64,000 bases of DNA, taken from assembly GCA_044433645.1 (NCBI GenBank), contig JAWXTK010000003.1, positions 1 through 64,000 on the forward strand, given 5' to 3'. Positions 43,141-49,762 of this stretch are shown here, in pieces. Numbering within the stretch: the first letter of the stretch is position 1; each line of letters starts with the position of its first letter. The position numbers and the translations under genes were made by a program. Source of the stretch: JAWXTK01 sp044433645 (GTDB taxonomy: Bacteria; Bacteroidota; Bacteroidia; Bacteroidales; Rikenellaceae). The notes under the pieces are model-generated. The model was not told where the DNA came from. It searched no databases and saw nothing but the letters and a program-made list of their open reading frames with translations.

Positions 43141-43714
43141 GCATTCTGTTGATTTGCTCGCAAAGTCTTGCGTAAACCTCATCTTCGCTGCCCACACCGT
43201 CGCAACTAATGTGCTTGTCTTGATTTTTGTAGTAGCTTAAAACTGGCTCGGTTACATTATTATATATAGAAATCCTATTGTTGATAACCTCTAGGCTGGC
43301 ATCGTCTGAACGATTGGTCTTTTCGCCACGCGATAAAAGTCTCTCGCGTAGTAAATCGTGAGGAACTTCAATGGATAAAAGCAAGGCTTCGTTCATGTTG
43401 TTATTATCAAGGATTTTGTCAAATGCCTCGGCCTGAGCTAAGGTGCGAGGAAATCCGTCGAAAATATTTCCTGGAGCATCGCTATCTTGATTTTTGATAA
43501 AGTCTGTGACCATTTCGATAACTAAGCTATCGGGTGCGAACTCGCCACGTGCAATATAATCTCGCATGCTATTGCCAAGTTCTGTTTGTTTTCTAATCTG
43601 TTCACGGATAATCTCGCCTGTTGAGATGTGATTGAATCCGTATTTCTCCACTAAACGCTCGGTTTGCGTTCCTTTCCCTGCTCCTGGTGCACCAAATAGT
43701 ACTAAATTTAGCAT
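43136..43714 (-). CDS. adk: Adenylate kinase
   Basis: A 192-residue enzyme (AMP + ATP to 2 ADP). I start at the ATG at 43714: MLNLVLFGAPGAGKGTQ puts the P-loop at the N terminus as in all homologues, while the frame open to 43828 runs into the promoter region. NMP-binding ISTGEIIREQI, IFDGFPRTLAQA, and LLSRGEKTNRSDD. Short-lid form (no zinc lid), normal for Bacteroidota. Confidence 0.96.
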   Translation of the reverse strand: MLNLVLFGAPGAGKGTQTERLVEKYGFNHISTGEIIREQIRKQTELGNSMRDYIARGEFAPDSLVIEMVTDFIKNQDSDAPGNIFDGFPRTLAQAEAFDKILDNNNMNEALLLSIEVPHDLLRERLLSRGEKTNRSDDASLEVINNRISIYNNVTEPVLSYYKNQDKHISCDGVGSEDEVYARLCEQINRML

Positions 43715-43740
43715 CTTTAAAAATATATGAATTAAGGACG

Positions 43741-43771
43741 CAAAAGTAGCTATAATTTTTGTACAACCAAA
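43741..43771 (-). promoter_or_regulatory. Promoter for adk
   Basis: Minus-strand TTTG (43768-43771), 19-base spacer, TACTTTTG (43741-43748). It is interleaved with the opposite thiL promoter. Confidence 0.78.
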
Positions 43772-43788
43772 ACAATATTGTAACTTTG
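43758..43788 (+). promoter_or_regulatory. Promoter for thiL
   Basis: TTTG (43758-43761), 19-base spacer, TAACTTTG (43781-43788). No TPP riboswitch is visible in the short leader. Confidence 0.78.
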
Positions 43789-43816
43789 CGCTAAAATTAA
43801 ACAAAATCTTAATTAA

Positions 43817-44851
43817 ATGAGCGAACAAAAATCAACTCAGATATCAACTTTAGGCGAATTTGGACTAATAGACCACCTTACTAAAGACATTAAATTAACT
43901 AAAAGCTCGACCGTAAAAGGCGTGGGCGATGATTGTGCAGTGGTGGATTGTGGTGATTATTATATGTTGCTAACCTCGGATTTAATGCTCGAAGGGATTA
44001 ATTTTGATTTGACCTACTTCCCTTTAAAACACCTAGGCTACAAGGCCGTGGTTGTGGCGTGTAGTGATATTTATGCTATGAATGGCTTGCCCGAGCAGCT
44101 AACTATTTCAATAGGTGTATCATCTAAGTTTACCTTGGAGCATTTAGAGCAATTATACGAGGGTGTGAATCTTGCAGCCCAGGAGCTTGGTGTAGATGTT
44201 GTTGGAGGTGATACGTCTTCTTCGCTTACGGGACTAACTATTGCCTTAAGTGCATTGGGTAGGGTAGATAAAGACAAAATAGTATATCGTAGTGGTGCTC
44301 AGCAAAACGACTTGATATGCGTGACAGGTGACTTGGGTGCTGCTTACATGGGGCTTCACTTGTTAGAGCGCGAAAAAATTGCTCTTAAAGATATAGATAA
44401 TCCTCAGCCTATGTTTGAGGGACACGAATATATTTTGGAGAAACAATTAAAGCCTTTTGCGCGCTATGATATGATAGCAGCAATGGCTCATGATAAGATA
44501 GTGCCAACGTCTATGATAGATCTTTCGGACGGGCTTTCATCTGATTTGATTAATCTTTGCAAGAGCTCAAAATGTGGTGCTAGGGTTTATCTAGATAGAT
44601 TGCCTATTGCCAAACCAACTTATGATATGGCCGAGGAACTTAACACAGATCCAGTTGTAGCTGCGCTTAACGGAGGTGACGATCATGAACTATTGTTCAC
44701 CGTGCCCCTGCAAATGCAAGAGGCTGTGATGAAAATGGGAGGGGTGGATGTGATAGGTCACATTACAGCTCAATCTTCGGGTGTAGAATTGGTGTTGCCT
44801 GACGGTAAAAATGTGCCTATTACGGCTATGGGAGTTAGCGCACAGCAATAG
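43817..44851 (+). CDS. thiL: Thiamine-monophosphate kinase
   Basis: A 344-residue enzyme phosphorylating thiamine monophosphate to thiamine pyrophosphate. It has GVGDDCAVVDCGDYYMLLTSDLM (metal Asp pair), YKAVVVACSDIYAMNG, VVGGDTSSSLTGLTIALSALG, MIDLSDGLSSDL and NGGDDHELLFTVP, all typical of ThiL in the PurM superfamily. It stands away from other thiamine genes. Its 3' end overlaps the convergent ridA gene by 17 bases. Confidence 0.95.
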   Translation: MSEQKSTQISTLGEFGLIDHLTKDIKLTKSSTVKGVGDDCAVVDCGDYYMLLTSDLMLEGINFDLTYFPLKHLGYKAVVVACSDIYAMNGLPEQLTISIGVSSKFTLEHLEQLYEGVNLAAQELGVDVVGGDTSSSLTGLTIALSALGRVDKDKIVYRSGAQQNDLICVTGDLGAAYMGLHLLEREKIALKDIDNPQPMFEGHEYILEKQLKPFARYDMIAAMAHDKIVPTSMIDLSDGLSSDLINLCKSSKCGARVYLDRLPIAKPTYDMAEELNTDPVVAALNGGDDHELLFTVPLQMQEAVMKMGGVDVIGHITAQSSGVELVLPDGKNVPITAMGVSAQQ

Positions 44852-45209
44852 CGTCTATCTCGATTTTTACGCCTTTAGGTAGTTTGCTAACCTCAAAACA
44901 TACTCTAGCAGGCTTATTGTTGCAGAAATATTCTGCATAAATACTATTCATGGTATCAAAGTTGCTGATATCATCTAGCAAAACAGAACATTTGACAACG
45001 TCATTTAGCGAAAAATCGGCTTCTGCGAGTATAGCCTTGATGTTTTCTAGGCATTGGGTAGTTTGAGATGCAATATCTGAGGGGATTTCGCCGTTTGAAG
45101 GATTTACAGGAATTTGGCCTGATATATATAAGGTGTCACCAGCTAAGATGCCTTGAGAATATGGACCTATAGCTGCCGGAGCATTTTTAGTTGAGATGTA
45201 AGTTTTCAT
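44835..45209 (-). CDS. ridA: RidA-family enamine/imine deaminase
   Basis: A 124-residue protein; the ATG at 45209 (MKTYISTKNAPAAIGPYSQG) is the start, as homologues begin there. It keeps the RidA residues Tyr in GPYSQ, the Arg in KPARVCFEV and Glu in VKIEIDAIA. RidA hydrolyses reactive 2-aminoacrylate and related imines formed by PLP enzymes. Convergent with thiL and overlapping it by 17 bases, so no separate terminator fits between them. Confidence 0.93.
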   Translation of the reverse strand: MKTYISTKNAPAAIGPYSQGILAGDTLYISGQIPVNPSNGEIPSDIASQTTQCLENIKAILAEADFSLNDVVKCSVLLDDISNFDTMNSIYAEYFCNNKPARVCFEVSKLPKGVKIEIDAIAVR

Positions 45210-45258
45210 AAAAAATAAGCGTTTTTGCAAATATAATTATAAATATTAATTTTATCTT

Positions 45259-45660
45259 ATGAAATTAGGTATTTTTGCAGTGTTACTTTTGGCCTTGGGC
45301 TGCTCAAGAGAGTCTCAGTTGACGGATTCACAATGGGTTTTTGAGCAGATTATAGCTCAGGATTCTTTGTTTTCGGTGGATAGTCCAGATGCCAAAGTAG
45401 TGTTAGATTTTTCTAGGGACGGCAGTGTGATAGGTTATGGAGGGTGCAATAATTTCTTTGGCACTTACACTTTGGAGGGTCGCGATAAATTTAAAATTGA
45501 GCTTTCGGGCATGACTATGAGTATGTGTGAGTTTCAAGATTTTGAGGATATTTATCTTCGTTTGCTCGTAAATTCTAGCACTTACACCATAATAAATAAT
45601 GAGTTGAGTTTAAATGACACGCAAACACTATCTTGCTTGCGTTATAAAAAAATGGATTAA
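45259..45660 (+). CDS. META-domain lipoprotein (HslJ-like), copy 1
   Basis: A 133-residue lipoprotein: a short signal with lipobox LALGC (Cys15), then a META domain with LTDSQWVFEQI, VLDFSRDGSVIGYGGCNNFFGTY and LSGMTMSMCEFQDFE. META domains occur in HslJ and in secreted bacterial proteins; most are of unknown function. Next gene is another META lipoprotein 3 bases away. Confidence 0.85.
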   Translation: MKLGIFAVLLLALGCSRESQLTDSQWVFEQIIAQDSLFSVDSPDAKVVLDFSRDGSVIGYGGCNNFFGTYTLEGRDKFKIELSGMTMSMCEFQDFEDIYLRLLVNSSTYTIINNELSLNDTQTLSCLRYKKMD

Positions 45661-45663
45661 AAA

Positions 45664-46074
45664 ATGAGAAAAATATTATTTCTTTCCTTGCTCGCCTTGG
45701 CTTTGGCCTCGTGCTGTGCGTGTTCTATTAAGACCAGACACGACTCTAGGCCTTTGTTAGACTCAAAATGGGTGTTAATACAAAAGGACGGCCTAGCAGT
45801 AACGACCAATGATAATTATAATTTTGTGGTGACCGTAGACGGAAAACTCGCTGGCAAGGGTGATTGTAACCAGATTATGGGCGAATATGTTTTGAGTGAT
45901 AAGAATAAAATAAAGTTCTCGTCTATGGCTGCCTCGCGTATGATGTGCCCCAATGCTAAGGCTGAGGCTGAGTTTTTGGCCTTGTTTGAAAGGGCTGATA
46001 ATTATGCTCTGGATGTTAGGCTTTTGATGCTATTTGAGGGTAATGATTTGCTGGCGATTTTTGAGGCAAAGTAA
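45664..46074 (+). CDS. META-domain lipoprotein (HslJ-like), copy 2
   Basis: A 136-residue lipoprotein with a candidate lipobox LASC (Cys near 17), and Cys-Cys-Ala-Cys just after. META features: LLDSKWVLIQKDG, VTVDGKLAGKGDCNQIMGEY and FSSMAASRMMCPNAKAEAEFLALFE. Only distantly like its neighbour; the pair is probably an old duplication. Confidence 0.83.
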   Translation: MRKILFLSLLALALASCCACSIKTRHDSRPLLDSKWVLIQKDGLAVTTNDNYNFVVTVDGKLAGKGDCNQIMGEYVLSDKNKIKFSSMAASRMMCPNAKAEAEFLALFERADNYALDVRLLMLFEGNDLLAIFEAK

Positions 46075-46080
46075 AATAAG

Positions 46081-46111
46081 TTGGAAAATTTAATTTTTTT
46101 GTGTATATTTG
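46081..46111 (+). promoter_or_regulatory. Promoter for the small secreted protein at 46142
   Basis: TTGG (46081-46084), 19-base spacer, TATATTTG (46104-46111). Confidence 0.65.
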
Positions 46112-46141
46112 TATATTACAATAATTTAAACTACACGAAAA

Positions 46142-46444
46142 ATGAAAAAAATCTTTTTAACAGCACTTGTTGCATTGTTCTCTCTCTCTGTTGCAGTAGC
46201 ACAAGAATCTTTTGATGACAAAGCAGCAGCTGATGCAGCAAAAATTAATGGTCTAGTTGACGGAGCGTTGACAGACGAGCAAGTAAGCGAAATTACAGCA
46301 CACTATGCAAATTATTACCAAATGCTTAGCGAGGATGCTAGCAAAAGAAAACCACTTGGTAGAGCACTTAGAATTGCAGTTTCTAAAGTGTTGACTGAGG
46401 AGCAAGCAGCCGTTGTTTACGCACCTAAGAAAAAAGCTGAGTAG
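46142..46444 (+). CDS. Small secreted protein with LTxxQ-like motifs
   Basis: A 100-residue protein with signal peptide (MKKIFLTALVALFSLSVAVA, then Q). The mature part is helical and has two short motifs, GALTDEQVSEITAHY and KVLTEEQAAVV, resembling the LTxxQ pattern of Spy/CpxP-type periplasmic proteins. I do not recognise a named family. Two other proteins within 3 kb carry similar motifs, so an envelope-stress or chaperone-like role is a reasonable guess only. Confidence 0.75.
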   Translation: MKKIFLTALVALFSLSVAVAQESFDDKAAADAAKINGLVDGALTDEQVSEITAHYANYYQMLSEDASKRKPLGRALRIAVSKVLTEEQAAVVYAPKKKAE

Positions 46445-46471
46445 AGGTTTAATAGCTAAGGTATTATAAAG

Positions 46472-46498
46472 AGCACGCCATTTTGGTGTGCTTTTTTA
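46472..46498 (+). terminator. Terminator after the 46142 gene
   Basis: AGCACGCC pairs with GGTGTGCT (one G-U) around a 5-base loop, then six T. Confidence 0.85.
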
Positions 46499-46508
46499 GT
46501 TTGTTTGT

Positions 46509-46580
46509 GTAGGGTCTTAAGGGTTTTGAGGGTCGAGAAGGGGCTATTTTTAAACGATAGCGCCAATCTAGAAACTAAAA
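46509..46580 (+). repeat. MITE-like repeat, terminal fragment D
   Basis: Holds TAGGGTCTTAAGGG...GGGTC, similar to TAGGGTCTTTAGGGTC in copy E, and ends CGCCAATCTAGAAACT, the repeat terminus. In the minus direction AGTTTCTAG directly follows the T-tract of the LTxxQ gene's terminator. Confidence 0.65.
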
Positions 46581-46612
46581 AAAAAGGAGAATAGGTGTGC
46601 TGCCTATTCTCC
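46581..46612 (-). terminator. Terminator for the 46660-47376 gene
   Basis: GGAGAATAGG pairs with CCTATTCTCC around a 7-base loop; on the minus strand a run of nine T follows. Confidence 0.92.
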
Positions 46613-46659
46613 CGGTGAAACTCAACAAAATTTTAAAAATAAATAAGAAGACTAAACTC

Positions 46660-47376
46660 CTATTTTTCTGCAACTTCCTCAGTAGCTTTTTCTTCTACTT
46701 TTGGAGCTGGTTTTTTGCCTTTAGGTCCTTGTTGTGGACGTCCTTGGCCAGCTTGTTGTCCTTGTTGTGGGCCACGTTGTTGACCACCTTGCTGTGCTTG
46801 AGGGCCGCGTTGTGGACCTCTTTGTGGACCACGACCTCCTTGCATTTGACCTCTTGGACCACCACGGCGCATGCCTTGACCACCTTTGCGACCTTGGCCT
46901 TTTTTCTGCATTTCAGCAATTACAAAAGCATAACTAACTTTTTGATCGTCGTTAAGAACTTTCATAACTTTTGTCATTCTTTCTTTTTGAGCAGCTTCCA
47001 TTTTAGCTTTGCGAGTGAATGCTTCTTTGCTTCCACACTCTTTGCAACATTCCTCAGTTTTAACCTCAGGTTTTTTGCCAGCTTCTTTGTTAGCTTTCAT
47101 TTCTTCTTTACGTTTAGCGTCTTCTGTAGCAAATTCTAACATAAGAGCGTTAACTTGTTTAGCTTGTTTGTCTGTAAGAGAAAGTTTAGTTGTAAGTGCT
47201 TCTGTTTTTTTAGCAGCAACTTCCTCTGGAGTTTTCTCAGCTTTTTGTTCCTTAGCCTCACCTGGTTTGCCTTGTTGTCCTTTTTGTGGACCACGTTGTG
47301 GACCTCCTTGTGCAACTACAGTTAGTGCTGCAACTACCATTACAGCAGCTAATGAAATCATTTTTAATTTTTTCAT
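46660..47376 (-). CDS. Secreted LTxxQ (Spy/CpxP-like) protein with Gly/Gln/Arg/Pro-rich tail
   Basis: A 238-residue protein with signal peptide (MKKLKMISLAAVMVVAALTV). The centre has LSLTDKQAKQVNALMLEFA and MKVLNDDQKVSYAFVIAEMQ, the LTxxQ helices of Spy/CpxP-like proteins. Between them is a Cys-rich insert TEECCKECGSKEAF, which could bind metal. From about residue 150 it is a low-complexity tail of Gly, Gln, Arg and Pro (QRGPQ-type repeats). It is transcribed divergently from an ECF sigma gene, with matching promoter motifs. Long frames on the opposite strand here are artefacts of the repeats. Confidence 0.82.
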   Translation of the reverse strand: MKKLKMISLAAVMVVAALTVVAQGGPQRGPQKGQQGKPGEAKEQKAEKTPEEVAAKKTEALTTKLSLTDKQAKQVNALMLEFATEDAKRKEEMKANKEAGKKPEVKTEECCKECGSKEAFTRKAKMEAAQKERMTKVMKVLNDDQKVSYAFVIAEMQKKGQGRKGGQGMRRGGPRGQMQGGRGPQRGPQRGPQAQQGGQQRGPQQGQQAGQGRPQQGPKGKKPAPKVEEKATEEVAEK

Positions 47377-47424
47377 ACAGTTTTTAGATTATGTTTATTA
47401 TAATTTTGTTTGCTTGTGTTCAAC

Positions 47425-47455
47425 TATATAGAACCGAGAAACTCTAAAAAGTTAA
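47425..47455 (-). promoter_or_regulatory. ECF-type promoter motif for the LTxxQ gene
   Basis: On the minus strand TTAACTTTTT, 11 bases, GTTCTATATA. It is identical in sequence and spacing to the motif at 47481-47511 on the other strand. The AAC to GTTC distance of 16 bases fits ECF -35/-10 architecture. Confidence 0.72.
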
Positions 47456-47480
47456 ATTTAAAATATTTTTTTTTATTTTT

Positions 47481-47511
47481 TTAACTTTTTGCTATTTTTG
47501 AGTTCTATATA
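47481..47511 (+). promoter_or_regulatory. ECF-type promoter motif for the sigma operon
   Basis: TTAACTTTTT (47481-47490), 11 bases, GTTCTATATA (47502-47511), 21 bases before the sigma-factor start. No TAnnTTTG box is seen here. Confidence 0.72.
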
Positions 47512-47532
47512 AATGAAACCTAACTAACCAAA

Positions 47533-48078
47533 ATGCGAGAAGATAAAGATAATGATATATTAGAGCTAATAGCTAAGTCATCTACAAGGATGCAAGGCTT
47601 CGAAGCTCTGGTGATTAGATATCAGGAGCCTATTTATTGGCATATCCGTAGACTTGTAGTCTCGCACGAGGATGCTCAGGATGTGATGCAGGAGTGTTTT
47701 ATTAATATACATAAGTATATAGATAAATTTAAACATGATAGCTCGCTTAAAACCTGGGTCTACAAAATTGCTACTAATGAAGCTATAAGACACTTTAATA
47801 AAAATAAGTTGGATTTAAACTCTTATGATAACAAAACTAAATTAATTGAAGTGTTTGAGGCAGAAGAAGAAATTGATTTTTCTAGTATGGAGGCAAAATT
47901 ACAGAAAGCCCTGCTAAGCTTGCCCGAAAAACAGAGAGTAACTTTCAATCTTCGCCACTACGAGCAGATGAACTACGAGCAAATAGCAGAAGTCACTTCC
48001 ACAAGTGTTGCTACGCTCAAGACTAATTACCATTATGCAATTACAAAAATTAAAGATTATATGTTAAAACAATTATAG
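47533..48078 (+). CDS. ECF-family RNA polymerase sigma factor
   Basis: A 181-residue extracytoplasmic-function sigma factor. Region 2: FEALVIRYQEPIYWHIRRLVVSHEDAQDVMQECFINI, then FKHDSSLKTWVYKIATNEAIRHF. Region 4: LPEKQRVTFNLRHYEQMNYEQIAEVTSTSVATLKTNYHYA helix-turn-helix. Region 3 is absent, as usual for ECF. It is followed 2 bases later by a one-helix membrane protein (probable anti-sigma) and then by a secreted LTxxQ-like protein, so the operon has a regulator, sensor and periplasmic component. Confidence 0.95.
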   Translation: MREDKDNDILELIAKSSTRMQGFEALVIRYQEPIYWHIRRLVVSHEDAQDVMQECFINIHKYIDKFKHDSSLKTWVYKIATNEAIRHFNKNKLDLNSYDNKTKLIEVFEAEEEIDFSSMEAKLQKALLSLPEKQRVTFNLRHYEQMNYEQIAEVTSTSVATLKTNYHYAITKIKDYMLKQL

Positions 48079-48080
48079 CC

Positions 48081-48395
48081 ATGGAAGAGTTTGATTTAGA
48101 AAAATTGACAACAGCGATGCCTTATAAGGCTCCTAAGAAAGAATTTTTTGAAAATTTCTCTAGCGATCTAATTCAAAAAATTGAGCACAACAAACGTAAA
48201 AGAATGTACCTTATGCGTAGTATGGTTGCAGCTGCAGTTGTGGCTTGTGGACTTATACTTGGGGTTAACTCTTTTGAAAGTAAGCAGCAAAATGCCAATT
48301 CTTTAGATAAGTTTTTGGTGAGTCTCTCGGACGAGGATTTAAACTCGTTAATTGCTGATTGTGAGTATGTTGATGAATTTTATGAAAATTTATAG
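48081..48395 (+). CDS. Probable single-pass anti-sigma factor
   Basis: A 104-residue protein: a charged cytoplasmic N-terminal about 45 residues (PYKAPKKEFFENFSSDLIQKI), a basic stop (HNKRKR), one transmembrane helix about 46-63, and a short periplasmic tail with LSDEDLNSLIADCEYVDEFYE. No zinc-binding HxxxCxxC motif. Its place between an ECF sigma gene and an LTxxQ protein suggests an anti-sigma factor; no sequence family is recognised. Confidence 0.7.
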   Translation: MEEFDLEKLTTAMPYKAPKKEFFENFSSDLIQKIEHNKRKRMYLMRSMVAAAVVACGLILGVNSFESKQQNANSLDKFLVSLSDEDLNSLIADCEYVDEFYENL

Positions 48396-48396
48396 T

Positions 48397-48942
48397 ATGA
48401 AAAAGTTATCTGTTTTATTATCATTTGTTTTTTGTGCTACCCTTGCCGTTGCTCAACCAGGTGGTGCAGGACAGGGTGGGGGCCAAAACAAATTGTTTGC
48501 TATACAATTACAAAGAATATGCGCTGAACTTGAATTGGAAGGTAGCGCAAAAGAGAAATTTGAGCAAATTTATACGCAATATCACGAATCTTCTGAGCAA
48601 ACTCGCCAAAGACCAACTGGCCCAGGAGCAAATCGACAAGCAGGGGGTAATAATCGCCAAGGACCAGGTGCTAATCGAGCTAATCAAAATAACGAGGCTA
48701 GGCCCATGATGAAAGGCCATAGAGTTAATCAATCACATGATCTAGAGCTCAGCGATGAACAGATAGAAAAAAATATACTTGATTCTTATGATAAATCTAT
48801 CAAATCAATAGAGCTTAAAAAAGAATTTTACTTCAAATTTAAAGAGGTGCTTACACCCAGCCAAATCAATACTATGTATGAGGTTGAAAGGGGAATAATG
48901 AATCGTCTAACTGAGGAGAGGAATAGGCGTAGTATGCCTTAG
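48397..48942 (+). CDS. Secreted LTxxQ-like protein of the sigma operon
   Basis: A 181-residue protein starting at ATG 48397, one base after the anti-sigma stop; the frame is open earlier but the signal peptide MKKLSVLLSFVFCATLAVAQ starts here. It has a Gly/Gln/Asn/Arg-rich stretch in the middle (QRPTGPGANRQAGGNN) and LSDEQIEKNILDSYD and LTPSQINTMYEVERGIMNRL motifs like CpxP/Spy-type proteins. Likely the periplasmic sensor or effector of the ECF system; inference from position and motif. Confidence 0.78.
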   Translation: MKKLSVLLSFVFCATLAVAQPGGAGQGGGQNKLFAIQLQRICAELELEGSAKEKFEQIYTQYHESSEQTRQRPTGPGANRQAGGNNRQGPGANRANQNNEARPMMKGHRVNQSHDLELSDEQIEKNILDSYDKSIKSIELKKEFYFKFKEVLTPSQINTMYEVERGIMNRLTEERNRRSMP

Positions 48943-48971
48943 AAGTACGCTACGTTTAGGCTGAAAATCAG

Positions 48972-49006
48972 AGCGTTGCAGCTAAATACTTATTAGCCAC
49001 CCTTAG
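48972..49006 (-). repeat. 35-base dispersed repeat, copy 2
   Basis: Inverted match to 18093-18127 (about 31 of 35). Again it lies between convergent genes, just past the stop of a minus-strand gene. Confidence 0.7.
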
Positions 49007-49015
49007 TTACTTTCT

Positions 49016-49762
49016 CTATTTTAAGTATTTATTATTCTCGGCTAAGATTTTCAGTGCTGCAATGGTTTTGCTGTCTAAAACCGTGTTCTCTATATCTTCT
49101 ATCATAGATAAATAGTGAACATCGCTGGCTATGTGATCATAAATGCCTGCTTTGAGTAATTCCTTGCCCCTTTCCATAGAACTGCGGCCATACCAACCTT
49201 GCAGAGATAGAAAGTTTAGTTGTAGGCGTGTGCCTCTGTTTTTTAGCTCGCGCAAACGCTCTTCTCTCATGTAAGGATATCTTTCGGGATGAGCCAAAAT
49301 TACATCGTAGCCGGCAAGGTTTAGGTTGTAAATTTCATTCTCCCAACCCATGCGCTCCATAGACATGGTAATCTCGGTTAAGACAGTGTTGGGTGCAATG
49401 GTTAGAAGTTTTTTGCCGTCGGCATATCTTTTTTTAAGAGCTTCGTCTATCATGTATTCTGCCCCGAGCGCTAGTTCTATATCGTATTTTAGGGCTAGGG
49501 GTGCTATGTATTTATTGAATTGTGCGCTTAAATCTGCTGTCTGGTTATTATAACGATTTTGCATAATGTGAGGTGTGAGCACACATTTTTTTAAGCCTAA
49601 TTCTTTGAATCGCTTAATCATTCCCTCGCTCTCTCTAGCCGTAGTAGCTCCGTCGTCAACCCCACATAACATGTGAGAATGGATGTCTACGTAATCCTCA
49701 AAAATTCCACTTTGAGCCAAGCTCGTCTTTTTATCAAACATATTAGAAAATAAATTTAGCAC
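49016..49762 (-). CDS. CpsB/YwqE-family PHP tyrosine phosphatase
   Basis: A 248-residue PHP-domain metallophosphatase: VDIHSHMLCGVDDGATTARES (metal His), VLTPHIMQNRY, ELALGAEYMID, VILAHPERYPYM and HIASDVHYLS. This is the CpsB/CapC/YwqE family that dephosphorylates bacterial tyrosine kinases of capsule export. No kinase gene is adjacent; its upstream neighbours are an outer-membrane barrel and a TPR protein on the same strand, and it overlaps the barrel gene by 20 bases. Confidence 0.92.
   Translation of the reverse strand: MLNLFSNMFDKKTSLAQSGIFEDYVDIHSHMLCGVDDGATTARESEGMIKRFKELGLKKCVLTPHIMQNRYNNQTADLSAQFNKYIAPLALKYDIELALGAEYMIDEALKKRYADGKKLLTIAPNTVLTEITMSMERMGWENEIYNLNLAGYDVILAHPERYPYMREERLRELKNRGTRLQLNFLSLQGWYGRSSMERGKELLKAGIYDHIASDVHYLSMIEDIENTVLDSKTIAALKILAENNKYLK

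Noticed and set aside
43789..43816. Possible TPP riboswitch before thiL
   Set aside because: The leader is under 30 bases and lacks the CUGAGA-type core.
43715..43828. Extra 38 codons upstream of adk
   Set aside because: They run through both promoters and before the conserved P-loop start, so they are not translated.
46597..47139. A 180-codon plus-strand open frame, Phe/Leu/Ser-rich
   Set aside because: It is the antisense of the low-complexity Lys/Gln/Gly-rich LTxxQ gene, whose signal peptide, promoter and terminator are all on the minus strand.
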